Below are positions 40,204-50,310 of a DNA stretch of 64,000 bases, piece after piece; the stretch's first letter is position 1, and each line of letters starts with the position of its first letter. The translations under genes were made by a program, and so were the position numbers. The notes below the pieces were generated by a model. The model did no database searches. It worked only from the letters and a program-made list of their open reading frames with translations, and was not told the DNA's origin. Source of the stretch: Anaerovirgula multivorans (GTDB taxonomy: Bacteria; Bacillota; Clostridia; Peptostreptococcales; Natronincolaceae); the NCBI RefSeq assembly GCF_900188145.1, contig NZ_FZOJ01000006.1, positions 124,001 to 188,000 of the forward strand, given 5' to 3'.

Positions 40204-41571
40204 CTAGGACCTCCTTAAGTCTTCCACTATTTTCTTAAAATGATTACCTCTTTCTTCGAAATTTTTATACATATCCCAGCTGGCACAAGCTGGTGAAAGT
40301 AATATCGTATCTCCATCCTTTGCTATATTATATGCATCAAGTACTGCTTCTTGTAAGTTTTTTACAATGATTACTTCTTGATAGCCTAAATCTTTCGCAG
40401 TAGCAAATATTTTTTCAGCTGTTTCTCCATAAACAAACATTTTTTTCACTTTTCCATTAAATGCTTTAATAAAGTCTTCAAATTCGCTGGCTTTATCTAA
40501 TCCTCCAGCTAACAGAATGATAGGTTCTCTAACAGCTTCAATAGCTTTTATAGCAGCATCCGTATTAGTAGCTTTAGAATCATTAATAAAATGCACCCCT
40601 TTGAAAGTAGCCACCTGTTCAATACGATGTTCTACACCTTTAAAGCTCTTCAAAGTTTTTTTAATCACTTCAATATCTACTCCCATTACAAAAGCCATCG
40701 CGGTAGCCGCCAAAGCATTTTCTAAATTATGTTGACCAGGAATCATAATATCATCAACATGGATAACTACATGCTTTTCACCTTTAAAAAGAATAGTAAT
40801 ATGATGATCTTCTACAAATACACCTTCCTTAAGCTGCACCTTACGACTAAAGAAGATTCGTTTGCTACGAATTCTATCACTGGCATTTCTACATAGCTCA
40901 TCGTCATAGTTTACTACAGCATATTCTTCTTCTCCTTGATTCTTAAATATAGTAAATTTAGCATCTAGATAGTTTTCCATCGTTTTATGTCGATTTAAGT
41001 GATCAGGCGTTAGATTTAAGATAGCTGCCACCTTTGGACGAAAATCAATGGTGCTTTCTAGTTGGAAACTGCTGATCTCCATTACCATTACATCTTCCTC
41101 AGTAGTTTCTAATGCTTTGGAAATAGCCGCCACTCCGATATTACCTACTACATATGTATTTTCACCTGCATTTTGAAAGATTTCACCTGTCAAAGCTGTC
41201 GTCGTTGTTTTCCCATTTGTTCCTGTTATCGCCACAATAGGAGCCTTGTTTAATCGGTAAGCTAATTCGATTTCACCAATAATTTCAACTTTTATTTCTC
41301 TAAGTTTTTTAATAAAAGGAATATCTAATGGTACCCCTGGAGAGACCACAACTAAATCTAATTTCTTTAGTTCATCAAGGTTATCTGGATGTTTTCCCAA
41401 AATCGCCTCAAATTCAAACCCCTCTAACGTCTTAATGCTATTTCTTAGTTCTTCTTCCGACTTTAGATCATTCACCATAACAACAGCCCCTAATTTGCAT
41501 AAGGTCTTTACTAATGGTACGCCAGTTACAGCTAATCCTATTACTAATACTGATTTATTTTTTAAATTCAT
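40204..41571 (-). CDS. murD: UDP-MurNAc-L-alanine:D-glutamate ligase MurD
   Basis: MurD adds D-glutamate to UDP-MurNAc-L-Ala with ATP. N-terminal Rossmann domain (VLVIGLAVTGVPLVKTL), P-loop TGTNGKTTT (about 116-124), NLTPDHLNRHKTMENY (about 186), and C-terminal domain with HFINDSKATNTDA and LLAGGLDKASEF are complete. Length 455 is typical. AAGGAAGGTGCCAAT precedes the ATG. Confidence 0.97.
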   Translation of the reverse strand: MNLKNKSVLVIGLAVTGVPLVKTLCKLGAVVMVNDLKSEEELRNSIKTLEGFEFEAILGKHPDNLDELKKLDLVVVSPGVPLDIPFIKKLREIKVEIIGEIELAYRLNKAPIVAITGTNGKTTTTALTGEIFQNAGENTYVVGNIGVAAISKALETTEEDVMVMEISSFQLESTIDFRPKVAAILNLTPDHLNRHKTMENYLDAKFTIFKNQGEEEYAVVNYDDELCRNASDRIRSKRIFFSRKVQLKEGVFVEDHHITILFKGEKHVVIHVDDIMIPGQHNLENALAATAMAFVMGVDIEVIKKTLKSFKGVEHRIEQVATFKGVHFINDSKATNTDAAIKAIEAVREPIILLAGGLDKASEFEDFIKAFNGKVKKMFVYGETAEKIFATAKDLGYQEVIIVKNLQEAVLDAYNIAKDGDTILLSPACASWDMYKNFEERGNHFKKIVEDLRRS

Positions 41572-41587
41572 ATTGGCACCTTCCTTC

Positions 41588-42583
41588 TTAATGTAGTGCT
41601 AAGATTCCCACTAAGCATAAAATGACGGTCACGATCCAGAATACAATTACAACCTTTGTTTCTGCCCAACCGCTAAGCTCATAATGATGGTGCAATGGAC
41701 TCATTTTGAAGATTCTCTTGCCAGTAGTTTTGAATGATATCACCTGTAGGATGACTGATAAGGATTCAGCAAAATATATTCCTCCTACGATAGGTATGAT
41801 CAATGGCACATTCATTAGTATTGCCATTGTTGCTACAGCACCACCTAAAGCCAAGGAACCTGTGTCTCCCATAAAAACTTGGGCAGGATGGGTGTTGTAT
41901 CTTAAAAAGCCTAGGCATGCCCCAGTTACGGCACTAGCGAATATTGCTAAGCTGGTATATCCCCAGCTCATAGCTAACAAACTAAAAAATCCAGTAATAA
42001 TTAAAGTTACCCCTGCTGCTAAACCATCCAATCCATCTGTCAAATTGGCGCTATTGACGGTTGCCACTACTACGAATACGATAAATGGAATATAGAAAAT
42101 GCCTAAATCTAAATATTGAGGTATAACAATATTCCCGATCTGTAGACTACCATCAATAAAGGGAATAATTATCTTTGTTTCTACAACAGAGGTGTTCGAT
42201 TGATAGATTGCCAGTAGCACAGCTACAGAAATTTGTAATAACAATTTTTGGTAAGCCCTTAAACCAAGATTTCTTTTTAACACTACTTTAATAAAATCGT
42301 CAATAAATCCTATTAATCCAAATGCTATAGTAGCCCCTATGGCAACCAACAAATCCGTATTAATAATACCTGCAGTAAAGGATGTAATAATTATAGAAAC
42401 AATAATTATGATCCCTCCTATTGTTGGTGTTCCACTTTTAGTCAAATGACTTTGTGGTCCTTCTTCTCTAATCGTTTGGCCTACTTTTAGTCTTCTAAGA
42501 AAAGGAATAATTAATGGTCCCAATAGTAACGTGATAAAAAAGCCAATGATTATTGTATAGATTAGTTGGTTTTGCTGTAACAT
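41588..42583 (-). CDS. mraY: Phospho-MurNAc-pentapeptide translocase MraY
   Basis: MraY moves phospho-MurNAc-pentapeptide to undecaprenyl phosphate, making lipid I. About ten membrane helices; motifs GTPTIGGIIII (about 51), FGLIGFIDDFIKV (about 88-100), NLTDGLDGLAAG (about 181-192), FMGDTGSLALGG (about 239) and the end KMSPLHHHYELSGWAE (about 297) are conserved. Length 331 is normal. GAGAGGAGTTAATTAA precedes the ATG. Confidence 0.97.
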   Translation of the reverse strand: MLQQNQLIYTIIIGFFITLLLGPLIIPFLRRLKVGQTIREEGPQSHLTKSGTPTIGGIIIIVSIIITSFTAGIINTDLLVAIGATIAFGLIGFIDDFIKVVLKRNLGLRAYQKLLLQISVAVLLAIYQSNTSVVETKIIIPFIDGSLQIGNIVIPQYLDLGIFYIPFIVFVVVATVNSANLTDGLDGLAAGVTLIITGFFSLLAMSWGYTSLAIFASAVTGACLGFLRYNTHPAQVFMGDTGSLALGGAVATMAILMNVPLIIPIVGGIYFAESLSVILQVISFKTTGKRIFKMSPLHHHYELSGWAETKVVIVFWIVTVILCLVGILALH

Positions 42584-42587
42584 TTAA

Positions 42588-43973
42588 TTAACTCCTCTCT
42601 AGTAGATGATGAACAATCTCTTCCATGATCATTCCTCTTGAACCTTTTATCAATATAATGTCCTTCTCATTCATAATATTCTCTAGTATTTCAATTGCTT
42701 CCTTATTGGACGTCGTTGTGTATATTTGACGCTTCATACCTAAAGCAATAGCTTCGTCAGCAATCCACTGTGCCATGTTTCCTACTGTAATCAGTATGTC
42801 TACTTTATTTACTGCATAAGCTCCTACCATCCGATGTCCCTCTTCTGAAAAATCTCCTAACTCAAACATATTTCCTAATACAGCTATTTTTCTTTTTCCC
42901 TTCATATCTCTTAGTACCTTCAACGCAGCCTTCATAGAATCTGGGCTAGCATTATAAGCATCATTAATAACTTTTACATCATTTATGCTATGGACCTCCA
43001 TTCTCATTTTAGAAGGCACATAGTTTTCTAAACCTGCTTTAACAGCATCAATCTCCATATTATTATAAAGTCCTATCCAAATAGCAGCTAAAGCATTATA
43101 CACATTATGAATACCCGGCTGCTTTATCATAAAAAAATGATCCTCTCCCTTTACCTCAATGCTAAAGGTGAATCCTTTTTCTCCTAGATCCACTAAATTT
43201 TTAGGGAAAATATCATTTTCTTCAGTCAATCCAAAGAAGATTTTATGATAAACACTACGCTCATTTTTAAGTGTACTTAAAAGATCATTATCTCCATTTA
43301 ATAATAAATAGTCATGTTCACCTAAAAAAGAGGCGACTTCCATCTTAGCCTTCATAATATTTTCTCTGCTACCTAAATTCTCTATATGAGAAACACCAAT
43401 ATTTGTAATAACCCCTATACTGGGTTTAACTATTTCTGTTAAAGTGAATATTTCTCCAGCACCTGACATCCCCATCTCTAAAACTCCTATCTCATGATGC
43501 TCATCTAAATTAAAAAGAGTTAAGGGTAGTCCAATATGATTATTAAAATTACCAATGTTTTTTAAAACATCGTATTTGTAGGATAAGACGCTACTAATCA
43601 TGTCTTTTGTAGATGTTTTTCCAGTACTGCCTGTAATGGCAACAAATGGCATAGAGAAAAGTTCTCTATAGTATTTGCTAATGTCCTGTAGCGCTTTTAA
43701 TGTATCCTCAACTTCTATTACACAAATATTCTCTAATGCATCTAATGGGATTTCTTTATCTTTTTCCCAAAGAATAGCGGATGCTCCTTTTTTCTTAGCG
43801 GAAGCAATGAAATCATGTCCATCAAAATTTTCTCCCACTAGCGGAACAAATAAATAGTTGGATTCTATCGTTCTAGAATCTGTAGAAATGCCTGCGATGT
43901 CTTCTTCTAAGCCTCTTTGTAATATATTCCCTCTACATGCCTCTACTATCTTATCTATAGGTTGTTTAATCAT
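42588..43973 (-). CDS. murF: UDP-MurNAc-tripeptide D-Ala-D-Ala ligase MurF
   Basis: MurF adds D-Ala-D-Ala to finish the cytosolic pentapeptide precursor. P-loop TGSTGKTSTKD (about 115), NFNNHIGLPLTL (about 140), EMGMSGAGEI and the C-terminal VINDAYNASPDSMKAAL (about 332) are present. The ATG overlaps the murE stop codon by four bases, so the two are coupled. Length 461 is normal. Confidence 0.96.
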   Translation of the reverse strand: MIKQPIDKIVEACRGNILQRGLEEDIAGISTDSRTIESNYLFVPLVGENFDGHDFIASAKKKGASAILWEKDKEIPLDALENICVIEVEDTLKALQDISKYYRELFSMPFVAITGSTGKTSTKDMISSVLSYKYDVLKNIGNFNNHIGLPLTLFNLDEHHEIGVLEMGMSGAGEIFTLTEIVKPSIGVITNIGVSHIENLGSRENIMKAKMEVASFLGEHDYLLLNGDNDLLSTLKNERSVYHKIFFGLTEENDIFPKNLVDLGEKGFTFSIEVKGEDHFFMIKQPGIHNVYNALAAIWIGLYNNMEIDAVKAGLENYVPSKMRMEVHSINDVKVINDAYNASPDSMKAALKVLRDMKGKRKIAVLGNMFELGDFSEEGHRMVGAYAVNKVDILITVGNMAQWIADEAIALGMKRQIYTTTSNKEAIEILENIMNEKDIILIKGSRGMIMEEIVHHLLERS

Positions 43974-45433
43974 AATAATCCTTCCTCTCTTGCAACCTCT
44001 AAAGCAACCTTTTTATCATCAAATTCAAACACATTGTTATTAATAACTTGGTAGGTTTCATGACCTTTACCAGCTATAAGAATGATATCACCCTTTTGGG
44101 CACTTTTCAATGCAAAACTAATGGCTTCTTTGCGATCTTTTATTACATGATATTTTCCAGCAGTCCTACTTATACCATCTTCAATCATCGTAAGTATTTG
44201 CATTGGTTCTTCACTTCTAGGATTGTCAGAAGTTATAATTGTTAAGTCGCTATACTTACCAGCTATTTCCCCCATAACTGCTCTCTTACTTCTGTCCCTG
44301 TCTCCTCCACACCCAAATACTGTTATCAGTTTGTTTTCCACAAATCCTCTTACGGACTTCAATACATTTTCTAATGCATCAGGAGTGTGAGCATAATCAA
44401 TAATAACTGCAAAATCTTTAAATTCTTCAACAGCTTCTAATCTTCCCGCGATTCCCTTCATGCATTCTAGTCCTTCTTTTATATATTTAAACTCAATACC
44501 CATAGCATAGGTCACCGCGATTGCAGCAAGTGCATTATACACTGTAAATAAGCCAGGAATATTCAGTTCAATTTTTCCCTTATATTTTGGTGTAATCATA
44601 TCAAAGGAAACAGTTTTCATCGTCATAACTATATTTTTAGCTGATATATCTGCCTTGTTATTTACTCCAAATGTTAATATGGGAGTTTTTAGACTATTAA
44701 TTTCATCAATGATGATTCTACCGTGTTCATCGTCAACATTAATAATATTATATAATTCTGTTTTATGAAATAATTTTTTCTTTGCATTTCTATAATCTAT
44801 AATAGTAGGATGAAAGTCTAAATGATCAGGTGTAAGGTTGGTAAAAACCCCCACCTGAAAGTTACATTTTTCTACTCTTTGTAGTTCTAAGGAATGGGAA
44901 GAAACCTCCATCACACAACTGTCTATTTCATTTTCTAACATTTTGCGAAATAATTTTTGTAAATCCAAAGATTCAGGAGTAGTACGATCGGCATCTATTT
45001 TTTCATCTCCGATCCAATTGGAAATCGTGCCGATTAATCCTGGCTTTCTTCCACTAGCCTCAAGTATTTTCTTTATCATGTAGGTTGTAGATGTTTTTCC
45101 GTTCGTTCCTGTTACACCTATCAATGCCAATGTCCCACTTGGTCGATGATAAAAATCATTTGCTATGATCGCCATAGCTTTTCTTGTATTTTTAACTTTT
45201 ACTACAGTTACACCCTCTATATCGATATCCTTTTGTACAATTACAGCTACTGCTCCATTTTTAATAGCATCCTTTATATATAAATGTCCATCAGTTTTGA
45301 ATCCCTCAATACATATAAACAGACTGTTATTTACAACTTTTCTGGAATCATATGTTGTTGCTTCAATTGATAGTTCATCACTACCTTTTAATCCTTCTAT
45401 CTCAAGGTCTCTTAATAATTCTTTCAACAACAT
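43970..45433 (-). CDS. murE: UDP-MurNAc-tripeptide synthetase MurE (meso-DAP type)
   Basis: MurE adds the third residue of the stem peptide. P-loop TGTNGKTSTTYM (about 110-121), EVSSHSLELQRV (about 177) and the specificity motif DNPRSEEP (about 409) are visible; DNPR marks enzymes that add meso-diaminopimelate rather than lysine. Length 487 is typical. AGGAGGATATCC precedes the ATG. It is separated from the upstream PBP gene by a terminator-like hairpin, so it may also have its own promoter. Confidence 0.96.
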   Translation of the reverse strand: MLLKELLRDLEIEGLKGSDELSIEATTYDSRKVVNNSLFICIEGFKTDGHLYIKDAIKNGAVAVIVQKDIDIEGVTVVKVKNTRKAMAIIANDFYHRPSGTLALIGVTGTNGKTSTTYMIKKILEASGRKPGLIGTISNWIGDEKIDADRTTPESLDLQKLFRKMLENEIDSCVMEVSSHSLELQRVEKCNFQVGVFTNLTPDHLDFHPTIIDYRNAKKKLFHKTELYNIINVDDEHGRIIIDEINSLKTPILTFGVNNKADISAKNIVMTMKTVSFDMITPKYKGKIELNIPGLFTVYNALAAIAVTYAMGIEFKYIKEGLECMKGIAGRLEAVEEFKDFAVIIDYAHTPDALENVLKSVRGFVENKLITVFGCGGDRDRSKRAVMGEIAGKYSDLTIITSDNPRSEEPMQILTMIEDGISRTAGKYHVIKDRKEAISFALKSAQKGDIILIAGKGHETYQVINNNVFEFDDKKVALEVAREEGLL

Positions 45434-45512
45434 GGATATCCTCCTGTCTTATACAGTTTTATTTAAAAAATTTATGCTTATCTATGATGTATTACCATTT
45501 CTTAAACTTTTT

Positions 45513-45564
45513 AAAAGGCAACCTAAAATTAAAGCATAATTCTTTAATTTCAGTTGCCCTTTTT
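45513..45564 (-). terminator. Terminator after the SpoVD-type PBP gene
   Basis: AAAAGGCAACCTAAAATTAAAG (left arm, 45513-45534) pairs with the arm at 45542-45564 (CTTTAATTTCAGTTGCC) with two mismatches. T-runs are present on both sides. It lies 50 bases beyond the PBP stop codon. Confidence 0.65.
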
Positions 45565-45616
45565 ATTATAGAATCATTATGAAAAAAATATCCAGATAAA
45601 TAAAACGAACTATGTG

Positions 45617-47788
45617 TTAATCGGGCTTAAACTCTACGCTTACGATTGTTCCTGGTTCTACTTCAGTTCCTGCCTCAGGAACTTGACTATTGACTAGGCC
45701 ACTACCAGTGATTTTAAGTTTCAATCCCATTGCATTTAATACAGTATTTGCTTCCCTTATAGTTTTTCCTTTTAAATCTGGTACTACAACTGCAGAAGGA
45801 AGATTTTCATTCATTTTTGTATACAACATAATGATCGATTTTTCAGGAACCTTTGCACTTGGTTTAGGAAACATATCTACAATAATCGAATCTCCATCTT
45901 CAGAAATCTCTGGCCAGGTGGCATGATCAAGCTTATTCTGGGATAGTATCTGTGAACCTTCTTTCACTGTTAAGCCTCTTACATCTGGTATAACAACCTC
46001 ATTTTGTATCAAGGTTTTTGCTTCTTCCTCTGAATATTTAGGTTTGATATCCAAGTATCTTAGGCTCTCTTCTAATATTGATTTCGCAATAGGTGTTGCT
46101 ACTACACTACCAAAGTGACTGTACCCACCAGGCTCATCTACTATTGCTAAAACTGCTAATCTTGGATCGTCGGCTGGAGCAACTCCAATAAAGGAGGATA
46201 CATATATCCCCTGGGCATATCTTCCATTAACAACCTTTTGGGCGGTTCCAGTTTTTCCTCCAACTTTGTAGCCAGGAATATAAGCGTTCTTACCTGACCC
46301 TTCAGATACAACAGATTCCATGATATCTAGTAATTCTTCTGAAGTTTTTTGTGAAATAACCTGCCTCACTATTGTTTCTTCAAAACGATGAATTATCTTC
46401 CCTTCAGCATCAACTAATTCCTTTACAATCCGAGGCTTCATTAGTTTACCATCGTTTGCGATTGCAGAAACAGCACTAATCAGTTGAATAGGTGTAACAG
46501 AAATACTCTGTCCAAAGGATATTGTTGCTAGTTCAACAGGCCCTACATTATTTATATTGTACATTATAGACTTTCTTTCTCCCGGCAAATCAACTCCAGT
46601 AGTATCAGAAAATCCAAAACCATTTAGGTATTTGTAAAAGGTTTGTGCACCCATTCTTTGGCTTAATTCAACCATCACGGGGTTGCAAGAGTTTTGTACA
46701 GCTTCAATTAAGGTTTGTTGCCCGTGCGGATTATAGTATCTCCAGCATTTTATTATCTGACCAGCTACATTGACGGTTCCACCAGAATAAAACTGACTTT
46801 GGGGAGTAGCTACCCCCTCCTCTAAAGCCGAAGCTACTGTAATCAATTTGAAGGTAGAACCCGGTTCATAGGTATCATTAGTTGCTGGATTTCTCCACAT
46901 ACTAAACCATGCTTCTAACTTTTTTTCATTGTCCATTTCTTCAATCTGTAGTCTCAAGGCATCATCTAGAGGTGTTCTTGGCTCATTAGGATCATAATCC
47001 GGCTTCACTGCCATGGCTAAAATATCTCCAGTTTTTATATCCATAACGATGGCAGTCACTCTTTTTGCTTGGTTAATCTCTAAAGCATTTTCAACTGCCT
47101 TTTCCGCAAAGTGCTGTATAACTTCATCAATTGTCAATACAAGATTCAATCCATCCTCTGGTGGATAATACCTTTCTACACTAAAAGCTAATTGCCTGCC
47201 GGCACCGTCTGTATTTTTTATCCATCTCCCTGGCAATCCACTTAAGTATTTTTCATACTCAAGCTCAACTCCCGCCATACCTTTATTATCATCAGTTGTA
47301 TGACCTAGGACATATGCTGCAAAATTTCCATAAGGATAATATCTTTTATTATCCTCGGCGATCCAAACACCAGCAACCTTCTTGGTACGAATGCTATCTG
47401 CTACATCATCATCTATCCATCGAGCTATTCTTACTAGGCCATACCTTGTATCTTTCAACTTTTCAAAAGTTTCTTCCTCATCCAATTCTAGAATCTCTGA
47501 TAGCACGCTAGCCGCTTCTTCAGCATCATCTATTTCCCTTGGTTTTGCCCAAACTGTATTACTGCTGGCACTTATGGCCAATTCTTTACCGTTTCTATCG
47601 TAAATCGTTCCTCTTTTAGAAGGAATTGGGATATCCCTTGTCTGTTGTGCATTTGCTAATTCTTTGTATCTTTCTCCTTGTACAATTTGTATCCATCCTA
47701 GTCGTATGATTAAACCAAATATTACTACACATACACTGACAAAGATGAATATAAGTCGTTTCTTCGTAGAAACACTAGGTTGTGACAC
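45617..47788 (-). CDS. Class B PBP with PASTA domains, SpoVD position
   Basis: A membrane-anchored transpeptidase. Signal-anchor (LIFIFVSVCVVIFGLIIRLG), PBP dimer domain, active site STFK (about 305), NSCN (about 369) and KTGTAQ (about 528), then two PASTA domains (VVIPDVRGLTVKEGSQIL and AVVVPDLKGKTIREANTVL). In B. subtilis the same position, directly before murE, is taken by spoVD, which works with SpoVE in spore cortex synthesis. Its first ~270 codons are nearly identical to the upstream PBP gene. The start is GTG at 47788. Confidence 0.92.
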   Translation of the reverse strand: MSQPSVSTKKRLIFIFVSVCVVIFGLIIRLGWIQIVQGERYKELANAQQTRDIPIPSKRGTIYDRNGKELAISASSNTVWAKPREIDDAEEAASVLSEILELDEEETFEKLKDTRYGLVRIARWIDDDVADSIRTKKVAGVWIAEDNKRYYPYGNFAAYVLGHTTDDNKGMAGVELEYEKYLSGLPGRWIKNTDGAGRQLAFSVERYYPPEDGLNLVLTIDEVIQHFAEKAVENALEINQAKRVTAIVMDIKTGDILAMAVKPDYDPNEPRTPLDDALRLQIEEMDNEKKLEAWFSMWRNPATNDTYEPGSTFKLITVASALEEGVATPQSQFYSGGTVNVAGQIIKCWRYYNPHGQQTLIEAVQNSCNPVMVELSQRMGAQTFYKYLNGFGFSDTTGVDLPGERKSIMYNINNVGPVELATISFGQSISVTPIQLISAVSAIANDGKLMKPRIVKELVDAEGKIIHRFEETIVRQVISQKTSEELLDIMESVVSEGSGKNAYIPGYKVGGKTGTAQKVVNGRYAQGIYVSSFIGVAPADDPRLAVLAIVDEPGGYSHFGSVVATPIAKSILEESLRYLDIKPKYSEEEAKTLIQNEVVIPDVRGLTVKEGSQILSQNKLDHATWPEISEDGDSIIVDMFPKPSAKVPEKSIIMLYTKMNENLPSAVVVPDLKGKTIREANTVLNAMGLKLKITGSGLVNSQVPEAGTEVEPGTIVSVEFKPD

Positions 47789-48144
47789 TAGGATTTTCCC
47801 CCTTTAAATTTTAAGCAAATCAACAAACTTATTAAACATTATATCAATTATATTCTAAGAATTAACTTCAAATATATAGATATCCAAGTTAAAATATACA
47901 ATTATGCTATGAAATTTCTGGATAAATCTATCGTTTCATATTTTAATTTTGATACACTAAAGGGCTACATTTGCAGTCCCTAGCTGTGGTTTTCGGCTAG
48001 GGGCGAAACCGTAGACCTGTGTGTATCAAAATTATGCTTTACCACTAACTATCAATATAACGATAAATAAAAAAATGTATATTTTAAGTTCTTAGGTTGG
48101 TTATCTATAGAATATTGACTTAGATAAACAAATTCAGCGATGCA
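47789..48144. other. 356-base gap between the two PBP genes
   Basis: The gap holds one hairpin-family repeat (47945-48033) and otherwise A+T-rich DNA with no ORF that has a ribosome site. Near the right end TTGGTTATCTATA (48095-48107) also occurs after the other hairpin copy (60744-60756). No clear promoter for the downstream PBP was seen. Confidence 0.5.
47945..48033. repeat. Hairpin-family repeat, best-kept copy
   Basis: AATTTTGATACAC at the left is the reverse complement of GTGTATCAAAATT at the right. Inside, CTAGC...GCTAG and the GGTTTTCGG/CGAAACC parts form further stems. A 72-bp relative with the same ends lies at 60607-60678 and a degraded one at 19103-19189. The design is that of a small non-coding mobile element or a structured RNA. 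Confidence 0.75.
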
Positions 48145-50295
48145 TCAATTAGACTTAAATTCTACGCTTACAATTGTTCCCGGTTCCACTTGGGTTCCTG
48201 CTTCAGGAACCTGATTATTGGCTAAACCATTTCCAGCAATCTTAAGTTTCAACCCTATTGCATTCGATATAGTATTTGCTTCCCTTATGGTTTTTCCCCT
48301 TAAATCTGGTACTAAAACTGTAGAAAGAAGGTTATCATCGATTTTTGTATATAGCATAATAATAGATTTTTCTGGAATCTTTGCGTTTGGTTTGGGAAAC
48401 ATATCTACAACAATTGCATTCCCATCACCCGTGAATTCTGCTCCAACACGATACTCCAATTTGTTTTGCAGCAAAATCTGTGATGCTTCTTTAATCGTTA
48501 ATCCTCTTACTTCTGGTATACTTACTTCATTCTGAATCAATTTTTTTGTTTCTTCCTCTGTATATTTAGGTTTGATACCCAAATACCTCAAGCTTCCTTC
48601 TAATACTTCCTTAGCAACAGGTGCTGCTATCACGCCACCAAAATGGCTATGTCCCCTAGGCTCATCTATGATTGTCAGTACTATTAATTTCGGATCATCA
48701 ATTGGTGCAACCCCTATAAAAGAGGATATAAAACCATCAGATTCATATTTTTCTGCAGTTCCTGATTTTCCTCCAATACGATACCCCGGTATATAAGCAC
48801 TAGAACCTTCTGCCACTGCAAATTCCATTATTTCTTTAATTTCTTTTGACGTGTTTTGAGAGATTACTTGTCTAACCATGGTTTCTTCAAAGCGATGAAC
48901 AACCTTACCATCGTTATCAATCAGTTCTTTAACTATCTTTGGTTTCATTAGTTTACCATCATTCGCAATTGCAGCAACAGATGTTATTACATGCATAGGC
49001 GTTACAGCGATACCATGACCGAAGGACATTGTAGCTAACTCAACAGGCCCCACATTATTTAAACTATACATAATAGATTTTCTTTCTCCTGGCAAATCAA
49101 TACCAGTTACATCAGAGAATCCAAACCCTTCAACATAATTATAAAATGTCTCAGCACCCAACTTCTGTGCTAATTCAATGAAAATAGGATTATCCGAGTT
49201 TTTTACTGCTTCTGTGAGAGTTTGCTGTCCAAAAGGATCATACCATCTCCAGCTTCGTATTCTTTGGCCAGCTACTATAGAATATCCGTTTGAATAAAAC
49301 TGACTTTGTGGGGTAGCTATTCCTTCTTCAAGAACTGCAGCTGTTGTAATCAATTTAAAGGTAGATCCTGGTTCATAGGTGTCATTAACTATGGGATTCC
49401 TCCACATGCTAAACCATGCTTCCAGTTTTGCCTGTTCCTCCATCGCTTCAAGTTGTTGCCTTAAAGTTTCATCTAAAGGAATTCTAGGTTGATTAGGATC
49501 ATAATCAGGTTTTGTAGTCATGGCTAAAATATCTCCAGTTTTTATGTCCATAACAATAACCGTTGCTCTATCAGCCTTGTTTATTTCTAAAGCATTTTCA
49601 ACTGCTTTTTCTGCAAAGTGCTGTATAACCTCATCAATTGTTAGCACAAGATTTAATCCATCCTCTGGTGGATGATATCTTTCTCCATTAAAAGTTAACT
49701 GCCTACCAGCGCCATCAGTATTTTTTATCCATCTACCTGGTAGCCCAGTTAAGTACTTTTCATACTCAAGTTCAACCCCTGCCATACCTCTGTTATCATC
49801 CGTTGTATGACCTAAGACATATGCCGCAAAGTTTCCATAAGGATAGTATCTTTTGTTATCTTCAGCGATCCAAACACCAGCAATTTTCTTCGTACGAATG
49901 CTATCTGCTACATCATCATCTATCCATCGAGCTATTCTTACTAAGCCATACCTTGTATCCTTCAACTTTTCAAAAGTTTCTTCCTCATCCAATTCTAGAA
50001 TCTCTGATAGCACGCTAGCTGCTTCTTCAGCATCATCTATTTCTCTTGGTTTTGCCCAAACTGTATTACTGCTGGCACTTATGGCCAATTCTTTACCATT
50101 TCTATCGTAAATCGTTCCTCTTTTAGAAGGAATTGGGATATCCCTTGTCTGTTGTGTATTTGCTAATTCTTTGTATCTTTCTCCATGTACAATTTGTATC
50201 CATCCTAGCCGTATGATTAAACCAAACATTACTACACATACACTGACAAAGATGAATATAAGTCGTTTCTTCGTAGAAATATTAGGTTGTGACAC
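48145..50295 (-). CDS. Class B PBP with PASTA domains, PbpB position
   Basis: Division transpeptidase by position (directly after ftsL). Same plan as its neighbour: signal-anchor, dimer domain, active site STFK (about 305), NSDN (about 369), and KSGTAEK at the third motif, where its neighbour has KTG; then two PASTA domains (VSIPEVRGLTIKEASQIL and TVLVPDLRGKTIREANTI). A serine at that site is found in some active PBPs, so it is probably functional. The start is GTG at 50295 with the same AAGGGGGAAAATCCTA leader as the downstream copy, which points to recent gene conversion. Confidence 0.93.
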   Translation of the reverse strand: MSQPNISTKKRLIFIFVSVCVVMFGLIIRLGWIQIVHGERYKELANTQQTRDIPIPSKRGTIYDRNGKELAISASSNTVWAKPREIDDAEEAASVLSEILELDEEETFEKLKDTRYGLVRIARWIDDDVADSIRTKKIAGVWIAEDNKRYYPYGNFAAYVLGHTTDDNRGMAGVELEYEKYLTGLPGRWIKNTDGAGRQLTFNGERYHPPEDGLNLVLTIDEVIQHFAEKAVENALEINKADRATVIVMDIKTGDILAMTTKPDYDPNQPRIPLDETLRQQLEAMEEQAKLEAWFSMWRNPIVNDTYEPGSTFKLITTAAVLEEGIATPQSQFYSNGYSIVAGQRIRSWRWYDPFGQQTLTEAVKNSDNPIFIELAQKLGAETFYNYVEGFGFSDVTGIDLPGERKSIMYSLNNVGPVELATMSFGHGIAVTPMHVITSVAAIANDGKLMKPKIVKELIDNDGKVVHRFEETMVRQVISQNTSKEIKEIMEFAVAEGSSAYIPGYRIGGKSGTAEKYESDGFISSFIGVAPIDDPKLIVLTIIDEPRGHSHFGGVIAAPVAKEVLEGSLRYLGIKPKYTEEETKKLIQNEVSIPEVRGLTIKEASQILLQNKLEYRVGAEFTGDGNAIVVDMFPKPNAKIPEKSIIMLYTKIDDNLLSTVLVPDLRGKTIREANTISNAIGLKLKIAGNGLANNQVPEAGTQVEPGTIVSVEFKSN

Positions 50296-50310
50296 TAGGA
50301 TTTTCCCCCT

